Origin: Gammaproteobacteria bacterium
GTDB taxonomy: Bacteria > Pseudomonadota > Gammaproteobacteria > Steroidobacterales > XN24
Assembly (NCBI GenBank): GCA_029287575.1
Contig: JARFQW010000022.1
Location: 1 to 48,045 of the forward strand
Direction: 5' to 3'
DNA: 48,045 bases
Shown here: piece by piece, positions 16,255-25,021 of the stretch
How positions within the stretch are numbered: the stretch's first letter is position 1
How the letters are laid out: the number at the start of each line of letters is the position of its first letter
Notes under the pieces: generated by a model
Seen by the model: the letters and a program-made list of their open reading frames with translations, nothing else
Database searches by the model: none
Told to the model about the DNA's origin: nothing
Translations under genes and position numbers: made by a program

Positions 16255-18963
16255 ATGACACGACCGACCATCAAGTTCGCTCCGAAGGATCGACCGCTAC
16301 GCAAGGACGTCCGCGACCTCGGCGCCCTCGTCGGCAAAATTATTCGTGAACAGGCCGGCGACGAGGTTTTCGCCAGCGTGGAGGCGATCCGCCGGGCGGC
16401 AATCAGGCAGCGCGAGCGGGGGACACCGGCGGATCTCACGGAGATACTCGCAGGCACCTCCACGGACGCCGAGCAGGAGATCATTCGCGCTTTCTCGACA
16501 TGGTTCCAGGTCGTCAACATCGCGGAGCGGGTGCATCGCATCCGCCGGCTGCGGGCCTACATGCGCAAGCCCGCCAAGAGCTCCGCACGGGATCTTGCCG
16601 CCACCCTGGGCGAACTGCGTAGTGGTCTCCCCGATGCAGCCGCGGTGGAAACCTTCCTTGCGGACATGGATATCCAGCCCGTTTTCACCGCCCATCCGAC
16701 GGAGCCCACGAGACGCACGATCCTCGTCAAGCAACAGAAGATTGCCCGCAGGCTCGTTGACCGGATGAATCCGTCGCTGACGCCAGGGGAGCAGGCCGGC
16801 GCCATGGCGAGTATCCGGGCACTGATCACCTCCGGCTGGCAAACCGAGGAGCACCCGAGCGAGCGCATGCTGGTCACGGACGAGCTGGACCATGTCCTGT
16901 TCTTTCTGACCGACGTGATCTACCGGGTTGTCCCGGCCTTCTACGAAAGCCTCGAAAGCGCACTGCGCAAGGCCTGGGGAGCGCAAGCCGAACACATTCG
17001 CGTTCCGCGGATTCTCAGCTTTGCCTCCTGGGTCGGCGGCGACATGGACGGCAACCCCAATGTCACCGCCAGAACCGTGCGCCTGACGCTCGACCGGCAG
17101 CGATCCGCCATTTTGGGCCTGTACAGGCGCGAACTCGGCGAACTGGCGGAGTTTCTCAGCCAGGGCGCGAGCCGGGTTCACGTGGACGAAGACGTACGTG
17201 CCCGCATCGAGGACTATGCGGATCTCCTTCCCGAGGCCTCAAGTCGCATTCCCCCCCGACATCGTGACATGCCCTACCGGGTGCTGGCGCACCAGATGGC
17301 GGCACGAATCAGCGCCACGCTGAGCGGCGCGCCGGAGGGATATCCGGATGCCAGCGGTCTCGACGGGGATCTGGAACTGATCGACAGCAGCCTCGCGAAC
17401 AACAAGGGAAACCACGCCGGACGTCATGCCGTGGCTCGGTTGAGACGCCGTCTGGAGACCTTCGGCTTTCATCTGGCCACGCTGGATATTCGCCAGGATG
17501 CCGCCGTTCATCGGCGCGTGATCGGGCGGGGACTCGGTTACGGCGACTGGGAATCGAAAACTCCGGCGCAGCGGGCCGAAATACTTCGCGACGTGCTCGC
17601 CAGCCCGCCCCGGGAATTGCCCGACCTCGATGCTGACGATCGTGCCGTTGTCGAGGTTTTCGAGACCATCGCGGAATGCCGCGACAGCCTGGGAACCCGT
17701 GCGTTCGGGCCCTACATCATCAGCATGGCGGCCAATGCGGACGATGTGCTCTCCGTTCTGCTGCTTGCTCGCTGGGGAGGGCTCGGTAACGGCGACGAAA
17801 TCCCTATGGATGTTGCGCCGCTGTTCGAGACGGTGGGCGATCTCGAATCCGGACCCGCGGTCCTGGACCGTCTCTTCTCCGATCCGGCCTACGCCGCCCA
17901 CCTCGACCGCCGCGGCGGTCGCCAGGTCGTCATGATCGGCTACTCCGACAGCAACAAGGACGGCGGCATCGTTGCGGCCCGCTGGGCGCTGCAACAGGCC
18001 GAAGGGCGGCTGGTAGAGACCGCTGCGGGACACGCTGTGAGCCTGACGCTGTTTCACGGACGCGGCGGCACGATCAGCCGCGGCGGCAGCCGGACCCACA
18101 CCGCTGTCATGGCGGCACCGCGGGGGGCGGTGGCTGGCCGGCTACGGGTGACCGAACAGGGCGAGATCATCAACACCAAGTACGGTCTTCGCGGAATCGC
18201 GCTGCGTACCCTTGAACAGGCCACGAGTTCAGTGGCCATGGCCAGCAATCCCGCCCGTCGGATACCGGATGTTCCCGCCGCCTGGCGGGAGTGCATGGAG
18301 CTGATTGCCCAAGAGAGCCGGGAGGCCTATCAGGCACTCGTCTACGGCAACGAGACCTTCTTTCGCTATTTCCGCCAGGCCACCCCGATCGATGTCATCG
18401 AGCGCATGAACATCGGTTCGCGGCCCGCCGCTCGTCGCCGGGGCAGCCGGATCCAGGATCTCCGTGCGATTCCCTGGGTGTTTTCCTGGACCCAGAATCG
18501 CAGCATTCTGCCCGGCTGGTACGGTATGGGGCGAGGACTGGAGAAAGCGCTGGCTGATGCCGGCCGGGACCAGCTCGAGGAAATGTTCTCCGAATGGCTG
18601 TTCATGCGCACGCTGCTAGAAGACGTGGAGATGGTGCTGGCGAAAGCCGACCTGCCCATTGCCGAGCGCTATTCGGAACTCGCGGATCCGGACGTCAGGC
18701 ACCATTTCGATGACATCAGCGCCGAGTTTCAGCGAACGGCGGGCTTGATTCTCGATCTCAAGGGCGCCGAACACCTGCTGGATCACGACCCGACCCTCCA
18801 GCGGGCGATCCTTTTGCGCAATCCCTACGTGGATCCCATGAGCCTCCTGCAGATCGATCTGCTCCGGCGCTGGCGGGCTTCGGACCGCGAGGACAGCGAG
18901 GCCTTCAAGGCGCTGCTGCTGTCCGTCAACGGCATCGCCCACGGTCTGCAAAACACAGGCTAA
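16255..18963 (+). CDS. ppc: Phosphoenolpyruvate carboxylase
   Basis: The 902-residue enzyme carboxylates PEP to oxaloacetate, the main anaplerotic reaction. Motifs are complete: VFTAHPTEPTRRT with catalytic His147, the central MIGYSDSNKDGG near residue 560, the glycine loop FHGRGGTISRGGS near 600, and the conserved C-terminal NTG. The length is typical of bacterial PEPC (880-930). No strong ribosome site precedes the ATG at 16255. Downstream it meets a convergent gene; its TAA overlaps the U-tract of that gene's terminator. Confidence 0.97.
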   Translation: MTRPTIKFAPKDRPLRKDVRDLGALVGKIIREQAGDEVFASVEAIRRAAIRQRERGTPADLTEILAGTSTDAEQEIIRAFSTWFQVVNIAERVHRIRRLRAYMRKPAKSSARDLAATLGELRSGLPDAAAVETFLADMDIQPVFTAHPTEPTRRTILVKQQKIARRLVDRMNPSLTPGEQAGAMASIRALITSGWQTEEHPSERMLVTDELDHVLFFLTDVIYRVVPAFYESLESALRKAWGAQAEHIRVPRILSFASWVGGDMDGNPNVTARTVRLTLDRQRSAILGLYRRELGELAEFLSQGASRVHVDEDVRARIEDYADLLPEASSRIPPRHRDMPYRVLAHQMAARISATLSGAPEGYPDASGLDGDLELIDSSLANNKGNHAGRHAVARLRRRLETFGFHLATLDIRQDAAVHRRVIGRGLGYGDWESKTPAQRAEILRDVLASPPRELPDLDADDRAVVEVFETIAECRDSLGTRAFGPYIISMAANADDVLSVLLLARWGGLGNGDEIPMDVAPLFETVGDLESGPAVLDRLFSDPAYAAHLDRRGGRQVVMIGYSDSNKDGGIVAARWALQQAEGRLVETAAGHAVSLTLFHGRGGTISRGGSRTHTAVMAAPRGAVAGRLRVTEQGEIINTKYGLRGIALRTLEQATSSVAMASNPARRIPDVPAAWRECMELIAQESREAYQALVYGNETFFRYFRQATPIDVIERMNIGSRPAARRRGSRIQDLRAIPWVFSWTQNRSILPGWYGMGRGLEKALADAGRDQLEEMFSEWLFMRTLLEDVEMVLAKADLPIAERYSELADPDVRHHFDDISAEFQRTAGLILDLKGAEHLLDHDPTLQRAILLRNPYVDPMSLLQIDLLRRWRASDREDSEAFKALLLSVNGIAHGLQNTG

Positions 18964-19000
18964 AAAGACGCGGCCGGCCCGAAGGCTTCGGGCCGGCCGC
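18962..19000 (-). terminator. Intrinsic terminator of the cysteine-rich secreted protein gene
   Basis: Bases 18970-19000 form a near-perfect 15+1+15 inverted repeat (GCGGCCGGCCCGAAG / CTTCGGGCCGGCCGC). On the minus strand it is followed by GTCTTTTTA (18969-18961), a proper U-tract. On the plus strand no T-run follows. It therefore serves the minus-strand gene that stops at 19039, though the stem could also slow ppc transcription. The U-tract falls on the ppc stop codon. Confidence 0.8.
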
Positions 19001-19038
19001 TGACCGATCATCCATGCTCAGGCAAGGATCAAGACCGT

Positions 19039-20268
19039 TTAGTCGTCATCGGGGCAGAATGAGTCGGGCGCCACTTCGCAAAGGTCTTCGGTGATTTCCT
19101 CGAACTCCATGGCCGAAAATCCGCAGGCAGCCTGACCCATTGCATAGAAATCCCCCAGGGTCTCGAAGTCGCAGAGCAACTCTTCGCGCTCGCCGGTGAA
19201 TTCGCCGTCCTCGAAGTCGAGAGCCAGCACGAATCCGACGCCCGGCTTGTAGAATTTCAGCTCGGACTCGTCCGGACCCAAGGGATCGGTGTCTCGGGTG
19301 CCCAGACACTGATCGCCCGCGCAGGAATAGCCAACCTGATTGGTGTTGTTGCCGCCGAATTCCTCATCGGGCTCCGTGGCGTCGCTCAGGTACTCCACGA
19401 TGTCCTCGGCCTCGTCCAGAGCCCACTCCGTGCGCTCGGCCGTGCCGATCGGCGGGACGTTGCGCAGTAGATAGCCGGCCTTCGCACCCTCAAAGCCGGC
19501 GATGAAGGACCCGTCGTCAGTCAGTAGAAGCGGCTGATCATCCTCCGCGGCCAGGGTGGTTTCACCGCAGTAAATGATGTCCGAGTACTCGGTCAGCGCA
19601 AAATAGTCGTTGGTATTCTCCGTAACGAAGAAGTCGATCTCACCCGCCTCGTCCTCGTCTTCCTCCTCCTCGCTCTGGAGTTCCACCTCCGTGACCGTTG
19701 TGCAGTACTGGCCCTCGATCTCTACGGCCTCGTCCGCCTCCAGCACCGTGCCGACCACGATGCCGCCGGTTTCCTCGAACTCGCCGTCCTCGAACTCCAC
19801 GGTCCGCAGCACGAACGTCTGGCCTTCGCGCAGATCGAAGTAGGGATTCTGCGGCGCCGTGCCGTCGGCCACCTCCTCTGGCGAGAAGAGCGCCTCGACG
19901 GTCAGCGGGTCCGGGTCATAGATATCCTCGCCGAGGAGTTCACAGGCGTCCCACCGGGCTTGCCGGACGTCGAAACACTCCTCGTTATCCTCGGCCACCG
20001 TCTCCCTGACCTCCGCGCGGCATTCTCGCCGCTCGTGTCCGTCCCCGACGTTGAGACACGTAGCGTTACCTGTCCGTCGCTCCTCCATAACGTCGGCCCT
20101 GCAGCCCTGAAAGAGCTGATTGGCGGTTTTGAAACAACCGCTGCCCGAGGCCGCGATCACGGTTCCAGGCGCCATCGTAGCCATGGCCATTGCAATTCCT
20201 GCAGCTACGGGAGCCAAACGCCCCAACCTGGTTGGAACAGCGCCCAAATTCAACTCGCTTTTCATCAT
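19039..20268 (-). CDS. Exported, acidic, cysteine-rich protein of unknown function
   Basis: The 409-residue product starts at ATG 20268 (a second ATG follows at once), with AGGAG upstream. It has a signal peptide ending near VIAAS (about residue 40). The mature protein is very acidic and has 14 cysteines, six of them in residues 45-109 at 10-15-residue spacing, which suggests a disulfide-bonded domain. The middle part (NPYFDLREGQTF ... YCGETT ... DGSFIAGFEGAKAG) recalls uncharacterised secreted proteins with an NPYFPL-PG signature. FEDGEF occurs twice (159-164, 352-357). A low-complexity acidic run lies at 198-210. It is divergent from the sigma/FecR/receptor operon and follows a tiny membrane-protein gene on the same strand. 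Confidence 0.8.
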   Translation of the reverse strand: MMKSELNLGAVPTRLGRLAPVAAGIAMAMATMAPGTVIAASGSGCFKTANQLFQGCRADVMEERRTGNATCLNVGDGHERRECRAEVRETVAEDNEECFDVRQARWDACELLGEDIYDPDPLTVEALFSPEEVADGTAPQNPYFDLREGQTFVLRTVEFEDGEFEETGGIVVGTVLEADEAVEIEGQYCTTVTEVELQSEEEEDEDEAGEIDFFVTENTNDYFALTEYSDIIYCGETTLAAEDDQPLLLTDDGSFIAGFEGAKAGYLLRNVPPIGTAERTEWALDEAEDIVEYLSDATEPDEEFGGNNTNQVGYSCAGDQCLGTRDTDPLGPDESELKFYKPGVGFVLALDFEDGEFTGEREELLCDFETLGDFYAMGQAACGFSAMEFEEITEDLCEVAPDSFCPDDD

Positions 20269-20362
20269 TGCTCTCCTGATTCGACTCACTGGTCGCTACG
20301 AAAAAACATGGCTGGTCTGAAAATGCGCCTCGGCTGCTGGCGCCCTATCTCAACTCCTCTAC

Positions 20363-20479
20363 TCACAGGTTCATGGACACCCACGTAAACATCAGCAGCC
20401 AGAGAAGACACGCCACGGCAACCCAGATCGCCACGGACAACCCGCTGGGCCCGTCATGCTCTGTTCGTGTGTTTTCCAC
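20363..20479 (-). CDS. 38-residue single-pass membrane protein
   Basis: GTG at 20479 is preceded by AGGAG with 7 bases spacing. The frame encodes a charged N-terminus (VENTRTEHDGPSG) and then one hydrophobic helix rich in Trp/Val/Leu (LSVAIWVAVACLLWLLMFTW), ending at TGA 20363. The clear ribosome site and the clean membrane helix argue that it is real despite its length. It lies 94 bases upstream of the cysteine-rich exported protein gene on the same strand and diverges from the ECF sigma gene. Function unknown. Confidence 0.62.
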   Translation of the reverse strand: MENTRTEHDGPSGLSVAIWVAVACLLWLLMFTWVSMNL

Positions 20480-20553
20480 CTCGCTACTCCTGTCGTCGTG
20501 GGGTTCCGGCATCGGTGAATCCGCCCGCTTCTGATACCCATGACGAAGGGCAC

Positions 20554-20626
20554 GGAAAAATCCTTCGGCCGTTCACTGGTACTCGTCCGATGCCGATGGC
20601 AGGATCGCAGCGGCGAAGGATTTTCC
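20554..20626. repeat. Long inverted repeat in the divergent region before the ECF sigma gene
   Basis: GGAAAAATCCTTCGGCCG (20554-20571) is matched by CGGCGAAGGATTTTCC (20611-20626), whose complement is GGAAAATCCTTCGCCG. The arms differ by one extra A and one extra G and are separated by 39 bases. The start of each arm on its own strand (GGAAAA) resembles -35 elements of ECF sigma factors, so the repeat could be two facing ECF promoters or an RNA hairpin in the sigma leader. I cannot tell which. Confidence 0.6.
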
Positions 20627-20667
20627 TGCGCGGGCCGTCTATCAGGTCACGAACGGAGATCCCTGAG

Positions 20668-21303
20668 TTGACGAACACACATATCGATAAAGCGACGGCC
20701 AAGCGGATCGCCCGTGGCGATGACGCGGCCTTCAGGTCCGTGTTCGACGACTTCTTTCCGCGCCTTTACCGCTACGCGATGGCGCACCTTGACGGCAACC
20801 GCGAAGCGGCCGAGGAGGCAGTTCAACAGACCTTCTGCAAGGCAGTGGAGCGGCTGGACACCTATCGGGGCGAAGCGCCCCTGTATGCCTGGTTCGTACG
20901 AATATGCCGCAATGTCATAACCGACCAGTATCGGAGCCGCGCCCGACAAGCCGCCCGCACGCTGGCAGTGGAGGATCATGCCCATATCACGGCCGTGCTC
21001 GACGCGCTGACCGCGCCAGCGGTGGAGGGGCCGATGAACCAGGCACAGGCCCGCGACCTGCGGCGGCTGGTCCAAGCCATCCTCGACCGGCTTCCCGGGC
21101 GCTATGCAGACATACTGGAATGGAAATACGTCGAGGGATTGTCCGTTAAGGAAATCAGCGCGCGCCTGGATACCGGCCCGAAAGCGGCTGAGTCTCTGCT
21201 GACGAGGGCCCGGCAGGCATTCAGAGATGCCCTGGAAGCGTTGTCTCGCGCCGGATCGGCGCCGGCGGACGAGTTGCGAAAGGATTGGGTGAAATCACCA
21301 TGA
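20668..21303 (+). CDS. ECF-family RNA polymerase sigma factor
   Basis: The 211-residue protein has region 2 (about 20-90: DDFFPRLYRYAMAHLDGN, EEAVQQTFCKAVERLDTYRG, PLYAWFVRICRNVITDQYR) and region 4 (about 135-195: LDRLPGRYADILEWKYVEGLSVKEISARL). It lacks region 3, which is the ECF layout. TTG at 20668 is my choice, with GGAG 9 bases upstream; an earlier ATG would read across the inverted repeat. The stop overlaps the FecR-family gene (ATGA), so sigma factor and regulator are coupled. The group resembles FecI-like systems that control a TonB-dependent receptor, but the promoters it recognises are not known. Confidence 0.9.
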   Translation: MTNTHIDKATAKRIARGDDAAFRSVFDDFFPRLYRYAMAHLDGNREAAEEAVQQTFCKAVERLDTYRGEAPLYAWFVRICRNVITDQYRSRARQAARTLAVEDHAHITAVLDALTAPAVEGPMNQAQARDLRRLVQAILDRLPGRYADILEWKYVEGLSVKEISARLDTGPKAAESLLTRARQAFRDALEALSRAGSAPADELRKDWVKSP

Positions 21304-22379
21304 GCACAGAAACACGACGACCTGGAGACTCTGTCCAGGACATGGACGAGACCCGCATCAGCCGTCTTCTCAAGGAAGCCGGGCGGCGGGAGGCGCCTCC
21401 GGAGGCAGCCCGTGAACGGGTATTTGACGCCGTCCAGGCGCATTGGCAGTCCGGTCTTCAGACGCGGCGCCGCGAGCGTCAGCGCCGCTGGACCTTCGCC
21501 GCTGCCGCGGCGGTCACCGTGGTGGCTGTAACGACATCAGTCGGCCTCTGGCGTGGCGGTGCGGGGAACGATTCTCTTGCCGTTGCTCTGTACACAGCAA
21601 CCGCCGACAGGATCGTAGGCACGGTGGCGGTCAGGGGTCCCGACGACGAGGGCTGGCGTGGGCTGGCATCCGGCGATGTTGACGTACTGCAAGGCACCGA
21701 GATCCGGACGAGCCGGGGCAGCGGGCTTGGCCTGCTGCTCGGAGAGAGCCAGTCTCTGAGACTGGGACCGGATACCGAAGTGCGCTTTGATGATTCGCTT
21801 CGACTGGCACTTCGCACGGGCACGATCTACGTGGACTCCGGCCGGCACAAGGATTCCGATAGCAGGCAGAGCCCTGGACTGCTGATTACGACTCCCATCG
21901 GTACGGCCCGTGAAATCGGCACTCAGTTCGAAACCCATGTTGGCGATGGCGAGATGCGCATCCGGGTTCGCGAGGGTGTGGTGGAAGCCCAGGCCGAACA
22001 GCGGATATGGACCGCACAGGCGCAGGACCAGATCCGGATTGGTGTAGACGGCAGCCTGGAGCGCGACACTGTCGAGCCCTCGTCGCCGGTCTGGCGATGG
22101 GTGGAGGATCTGGCGCCTGCCCCCTATGCTGATGAGATCACGTTGTCAGCATTGCTGGAGTGGGTCGGGCGCGAGACCGGCCGCAGCATTCATTTCGCCA
22201 GACCGGAGGTCGAGTCCCGGATGCACACCACGGTGCTGCACGGCAGCCCTCACCGGTTCTCGCCCATGGAAGCTCTTTCGGTCATGCTGCGCACCACCGA
22301 CTTCGAATACACGGTGGCCGGAGACAGGGAAATCCTTGTTGACAGGCGTCGGATGGACGGAACCCGGCCGGGGCCGTGA
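21300..22379 (+). CDS. FecR-family anti-sigma/sigma regulator with C-terminal STN-like region
   Basis: This 359-residue single-pass inner-membrane protein has a short cytoplasmic N-terminus (to about 62) that would hold the sigma factor. A TM helix follows at about 64-84. The FecR domain is at about 110-250, including LLITTPIGTAREIGTQFETHV and VREGVVEAQ. The last 75 residues (LSALLEWVGRETGRSIHFARPEV ... MLRTTDFEYTV) resemble an STN-type module like those at the N-terminus of signalling TonB receptors. Its start overlaps the sigma stop and its stop overlaps the receptor start (GTGA). By family it transmits a periplasmic signal from the receptor to the sigma factor. Confidence 0.9.
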   Translation: MSTETRRPGDSVQDMDETRISRLLKEAGRREAPPEAARERVFDAVQAHWQSGLQTRRRERQRRWTFAAAAAVTVVAVTTSVGLWRGGAGNDSLAVALYTATADRIVGTVAVRGPDDEGWRGLASGDVDVLQGTEIRTSRGSGLGLLLGESQSLRLGPDTEVRFDDSLRLALRTGTIYVDSGRHKDSDSRQSPGLLITTPIGTAREIGTQFETHVGDGEMRIRVREGVVEAQAEQRIWTAQAQDQIRIGVDGSLERDTVEPSSPVWRWVEDLAPAPYADEITLSALLEWVGRETGRSIHFARPEVESRMHTTVLHGSPHRFSPMEALSVMLRTTDFEYTVAGDREILVDRRRMDGTRPGP

Positions 22380-25021
22380 AACCGCGGCTGCCACGGGACA
22401 GTTCGGGTCCCGTCGTTGAGGCCCACAGGCGAGTGATTCCCTGGCTGAGTCTTCGGCTGCTTGCCGGCTTTCTGACGATGGCGCTTGCCGGCATGGCGGC
22501 ACCGACAGCCGGCCAGGCTGAGGCAACGTTCGCGGGCCAGTCCGTAATCGACGTCATAACGGCACTGGAGTCAGACGGTGTCGTTGTCTACTACAGCAGT
22601 GATCTGATCCAGCCCGGAATGCAGGTGGACCAGGAACCCGGGGCCGGTACCGAGAAGCCGGAAGCTCTGCTGAATGAGATCCTGGCGCCCTTTGGCCTGA
22701 CGACACGGCCGGGCCCCGGCGACAGCCTGCTGATCATTCGCCAGCCCGAAGCGGGCCGCAAGCAACCCGGCGCCATCCTGGGCGTGGTCCGGGAACGGCA
22801 CACTGCCCGCCGTATTGTCGGCGCCGAAGTCCTGGTGGATGGCGCGGCTGCGCCTGTCGTCACGTCCGCCAGCGGACAGTTTCACCTCATCGGCCTGGCA
22901 CCGGGGACACACACCCTCAGTGTCGACCCGGGCGGTCACGGGCAGCCGGCTGTGGTCGACGTCACCGTCCGGGCCGGTGAAACCCGTGTTCTGGAACTGG
23001 AGGTGGAAAACCCGGAGATCGAGTCCCTGTCCCGCGTGGTGGTCAGCGCCAGCCGCTTCGATGTGGCCGGCAGCCGGTCCGCGTCGTTTCGGTATCTCCC
23101 GGTTGAGCAGATCGAGCAGCTGCCCGATTTCGGCGACGACCCGCTGCGCTCGGTGGCCCGGCTACCCGGCACGGCCACGAACGGCTTTTCCGCGAAATCG
23201 AATCTGCGTGGCGGGGAAACCGACGAGACTCTCGTGATGTTCGATGGCCTCCGTTTACGTAGTCCGTTTCATCTGAAGGATTATCAGAGCGTCTTCAGCG
23301 CAATCGATCCCGCGATTATCAGCGGCTTGGACGTCTATACCGGAGGACTCCCGGCGGAGCTGGGTGACCGGATGAGTGGCGCCGTGAGCATCTCCCCGGT
23401 GGAAACACCGGCCGCGCCCTACCACGAGTTCACCCAGACGCTGTTCAACTCCTCCGCGCTTAGCGCCGGTACCCTGGACGACGGGCGTATCGACTGGGTG
23501 GCATCGGCCCGCCGCGGCAACCTGGACCTCTTGCTGGATATCGCGGATCCCGACCTGGGCGACCCCAGCTATATGGATTTCTACGGACGATTCGGCGTAC
23601 AGGCGACAGACACCCTGCGTGTGACCGGCAATGCGCTGGTATTCGTGGACGATATCCGGTTGACCGACAATGACGACGAGGAGCTGGCCGAAGGGTCTGG
23701 CGAAGATCACTATCTCTGGCTGAGGCTTGACCACGACCTGGCGGAGGGACTGACCGGCAGAACCCTCATCTCCCATACCTATCTCGACAGCAATCGCGAG
23801 GGCCGGGTCAAACAGGAAGGCGTAAGCAACGGAAGCCTCAAGGACGAGCGCTCTTTCACCATCAATACGCTGCAGTCCCAATGGAGCTGGTGGGCCAGCG
23901 ACCGGACCCAGGTACTGGTCGGCGGTGAGATCAGCCGCATGGACGGCAACTACGACTACCTGGACGAAGTGGAATTCGACCTCCTGTTCCTCACCCCCGG
24001 GACGCCATCCACGCCAGAACGCTCACGCGAGTTCCACATCAACCCGGACGGCGAGCAGTATGCGGGCTACGCAAACGCAAGGATCGGTATCACTCAGCAA
24101 CTGGTCGCTGACCTGAGTCTGCGCTGGGACATGGAAACGCTCACCGACAACGAGCATGCGATGTGGAGCCCCCGGATCGGGGCCATCTACAAGCTGGGAG
24201 ACCGCACGAGCCTCAGGGCCCACTGGGGACGGCACTTCCAGGTGCAGGGCATTGACGAATTGCAGATCAACGACGGCATCACCGAGTATTTCCGTCCGCA
24301 GCGCGCGGACCATGTGGTGCTGGGCCTGGATCATCGCCTGCCCGCGGATATCGATCTGCGTGTGGAGGTCTACCAGAAAGACATGGACCGGCTGCGCCCC
24401 AGGTTCGAGAATATTCTCAACAGCCGGGTGCTCCTTCCGGAACTACGACCGGATCGCATTGGCCTGGATCCGGGCGAAGCGCAGGCCCGCGGCGTCGAAC
24501 TCAGCTTGGCCCGGGACCGGGGAAACAACCTGAGCTGGTGGTTCAGTTATGCGTGGTCCGAGGTCAAGGACGATTTCGAGGGCGAACACGTCCGCAGATC
24601 CTGGGACCAGACCCACGCCGTGAAGGGGGGCCTGGCCTGGCGACGGGGACCCTGGCAGGCCAGTCTTGCGGCCACCTGGAATACCGGTTGGCCGACCACC
24701 GATGCGGCGCTGGTCACGGAGACGCCCCTGCCGCTCGTGCAGACGGGCCCGCGGAACGACGAACGTCTCGGAGAGTTCTTCAGCCTCGACGCGCGGCTCG
24801 CAAGGGAGTGGCAGCTCAAACGCAGCACCCTCACCGGCTTCGTGGAGGTCAGTAACCTGACTAACCGGTTCAACGAGTGTTGCGCGGACTACGACTACGA
24901 GGACGGCGAGCCCGCCGGCCTTGACCTGGACCCGGACAACTATCTGCGGCTGTTTCCCTCGTTGGGCGTCGTCTGGCGCTTCGGCGACGCCGGGACGGGG
25001 CGCCCGGGCAGCGCCTACTGA
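22376..25021 (+). CDS. TonB-dependent outer-membrane receptor with N-terminal STN and carboxypeptidase-like domains
   Basis: The 881-residue protein starts with GTG at 22376, overlapping the fecR stop. Order: signal peptide to about 48; STN signalling domain about 50-122 ([18 protein letters not shown]); CarboxypepD_reg-like domain about 130-215; plug about 220-330 ([53 protein letters not shown]); then a 22-strand-type barrel ending in LGVVWRF. About a dozen extra residues follow that usual last strand. The STN domain makes it a transducer as well as a transporter. Neither the ligand nor a nearby processing enzyme identifies what it imports. The 3' end overlaps the convergent symporter gene by 7 bases. 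Confidence 0.92.
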   Translation: MKPRLPRDSSGPVVEAHRRVIPWLSLRLLAGFLTMALAGMAAPTAGQAEATFAGQSVIDVITALESDGVVVYYSSDLIQPGMQVDQEPGAGTEKPEALLNEILAPFGLTTRPGPGDSLLIIRQPEAGRKQPGAILGVVRERHTARRIVGAEVLVDGAAAPVVTSASGQFHLIGLAPGTHTLSVDPGGHGQPAVVDVTVRAGETRVLELEVENPEIESLSRVVVSASRFDVAGSRSASFRYLPVEQIEQLPDFGDDPLRSVARLPGTATNGFSAKSNLRGGETDETLVMFDGLRLRSPFHLKDYQSVFSAIDPAIISGLDVYTGGLPAELGDRMSGAVSISPVETPAAPYHEFTQTLFNSSALSAGTLDDGRIDWVASARRGNLDLLLDIADPDLGDPSYMDFYGRFGVQATDTLRVTGNALVFVDDIRLTDNDDEELAEGSGEDHYLWLRLDHDLAEGLTGRTLISHTYLDSNREGRVKQEGVSNGSLKDERSFTINTLQSQWSWWASDRTQVLVGGEISRMDGNYDYLDEVEFDLLFLTPGTPSTPERSREFHINPDGEQYAGYANARIGITQQLVADLSLRWDMETLTDNEHAMWSPRIGAIYKLGDRTSLRAHWGRHFQVQGIDELQINDGITEYFRPQRADHVVLGLDHRLPADIDLRVEVYQKDMDRLRPRFENILNSRVLLPELRPDRIGLDPGEAQARGVELSLARDRGNNLSWWFSYAWSEVKDDFEGEHVRRSWDQTHAVKGGLAWRRGPWQASLAATWNTGWPTTDAALVTETPLPLVQTGPRNDERLGEFFSLDARLAREWQLKRSTLTGFVEVSNLTNRFNECCADYDYEDGEPAGLDLDPDNYLRLFPSLGVVWRFGDAGTGRPGSAY

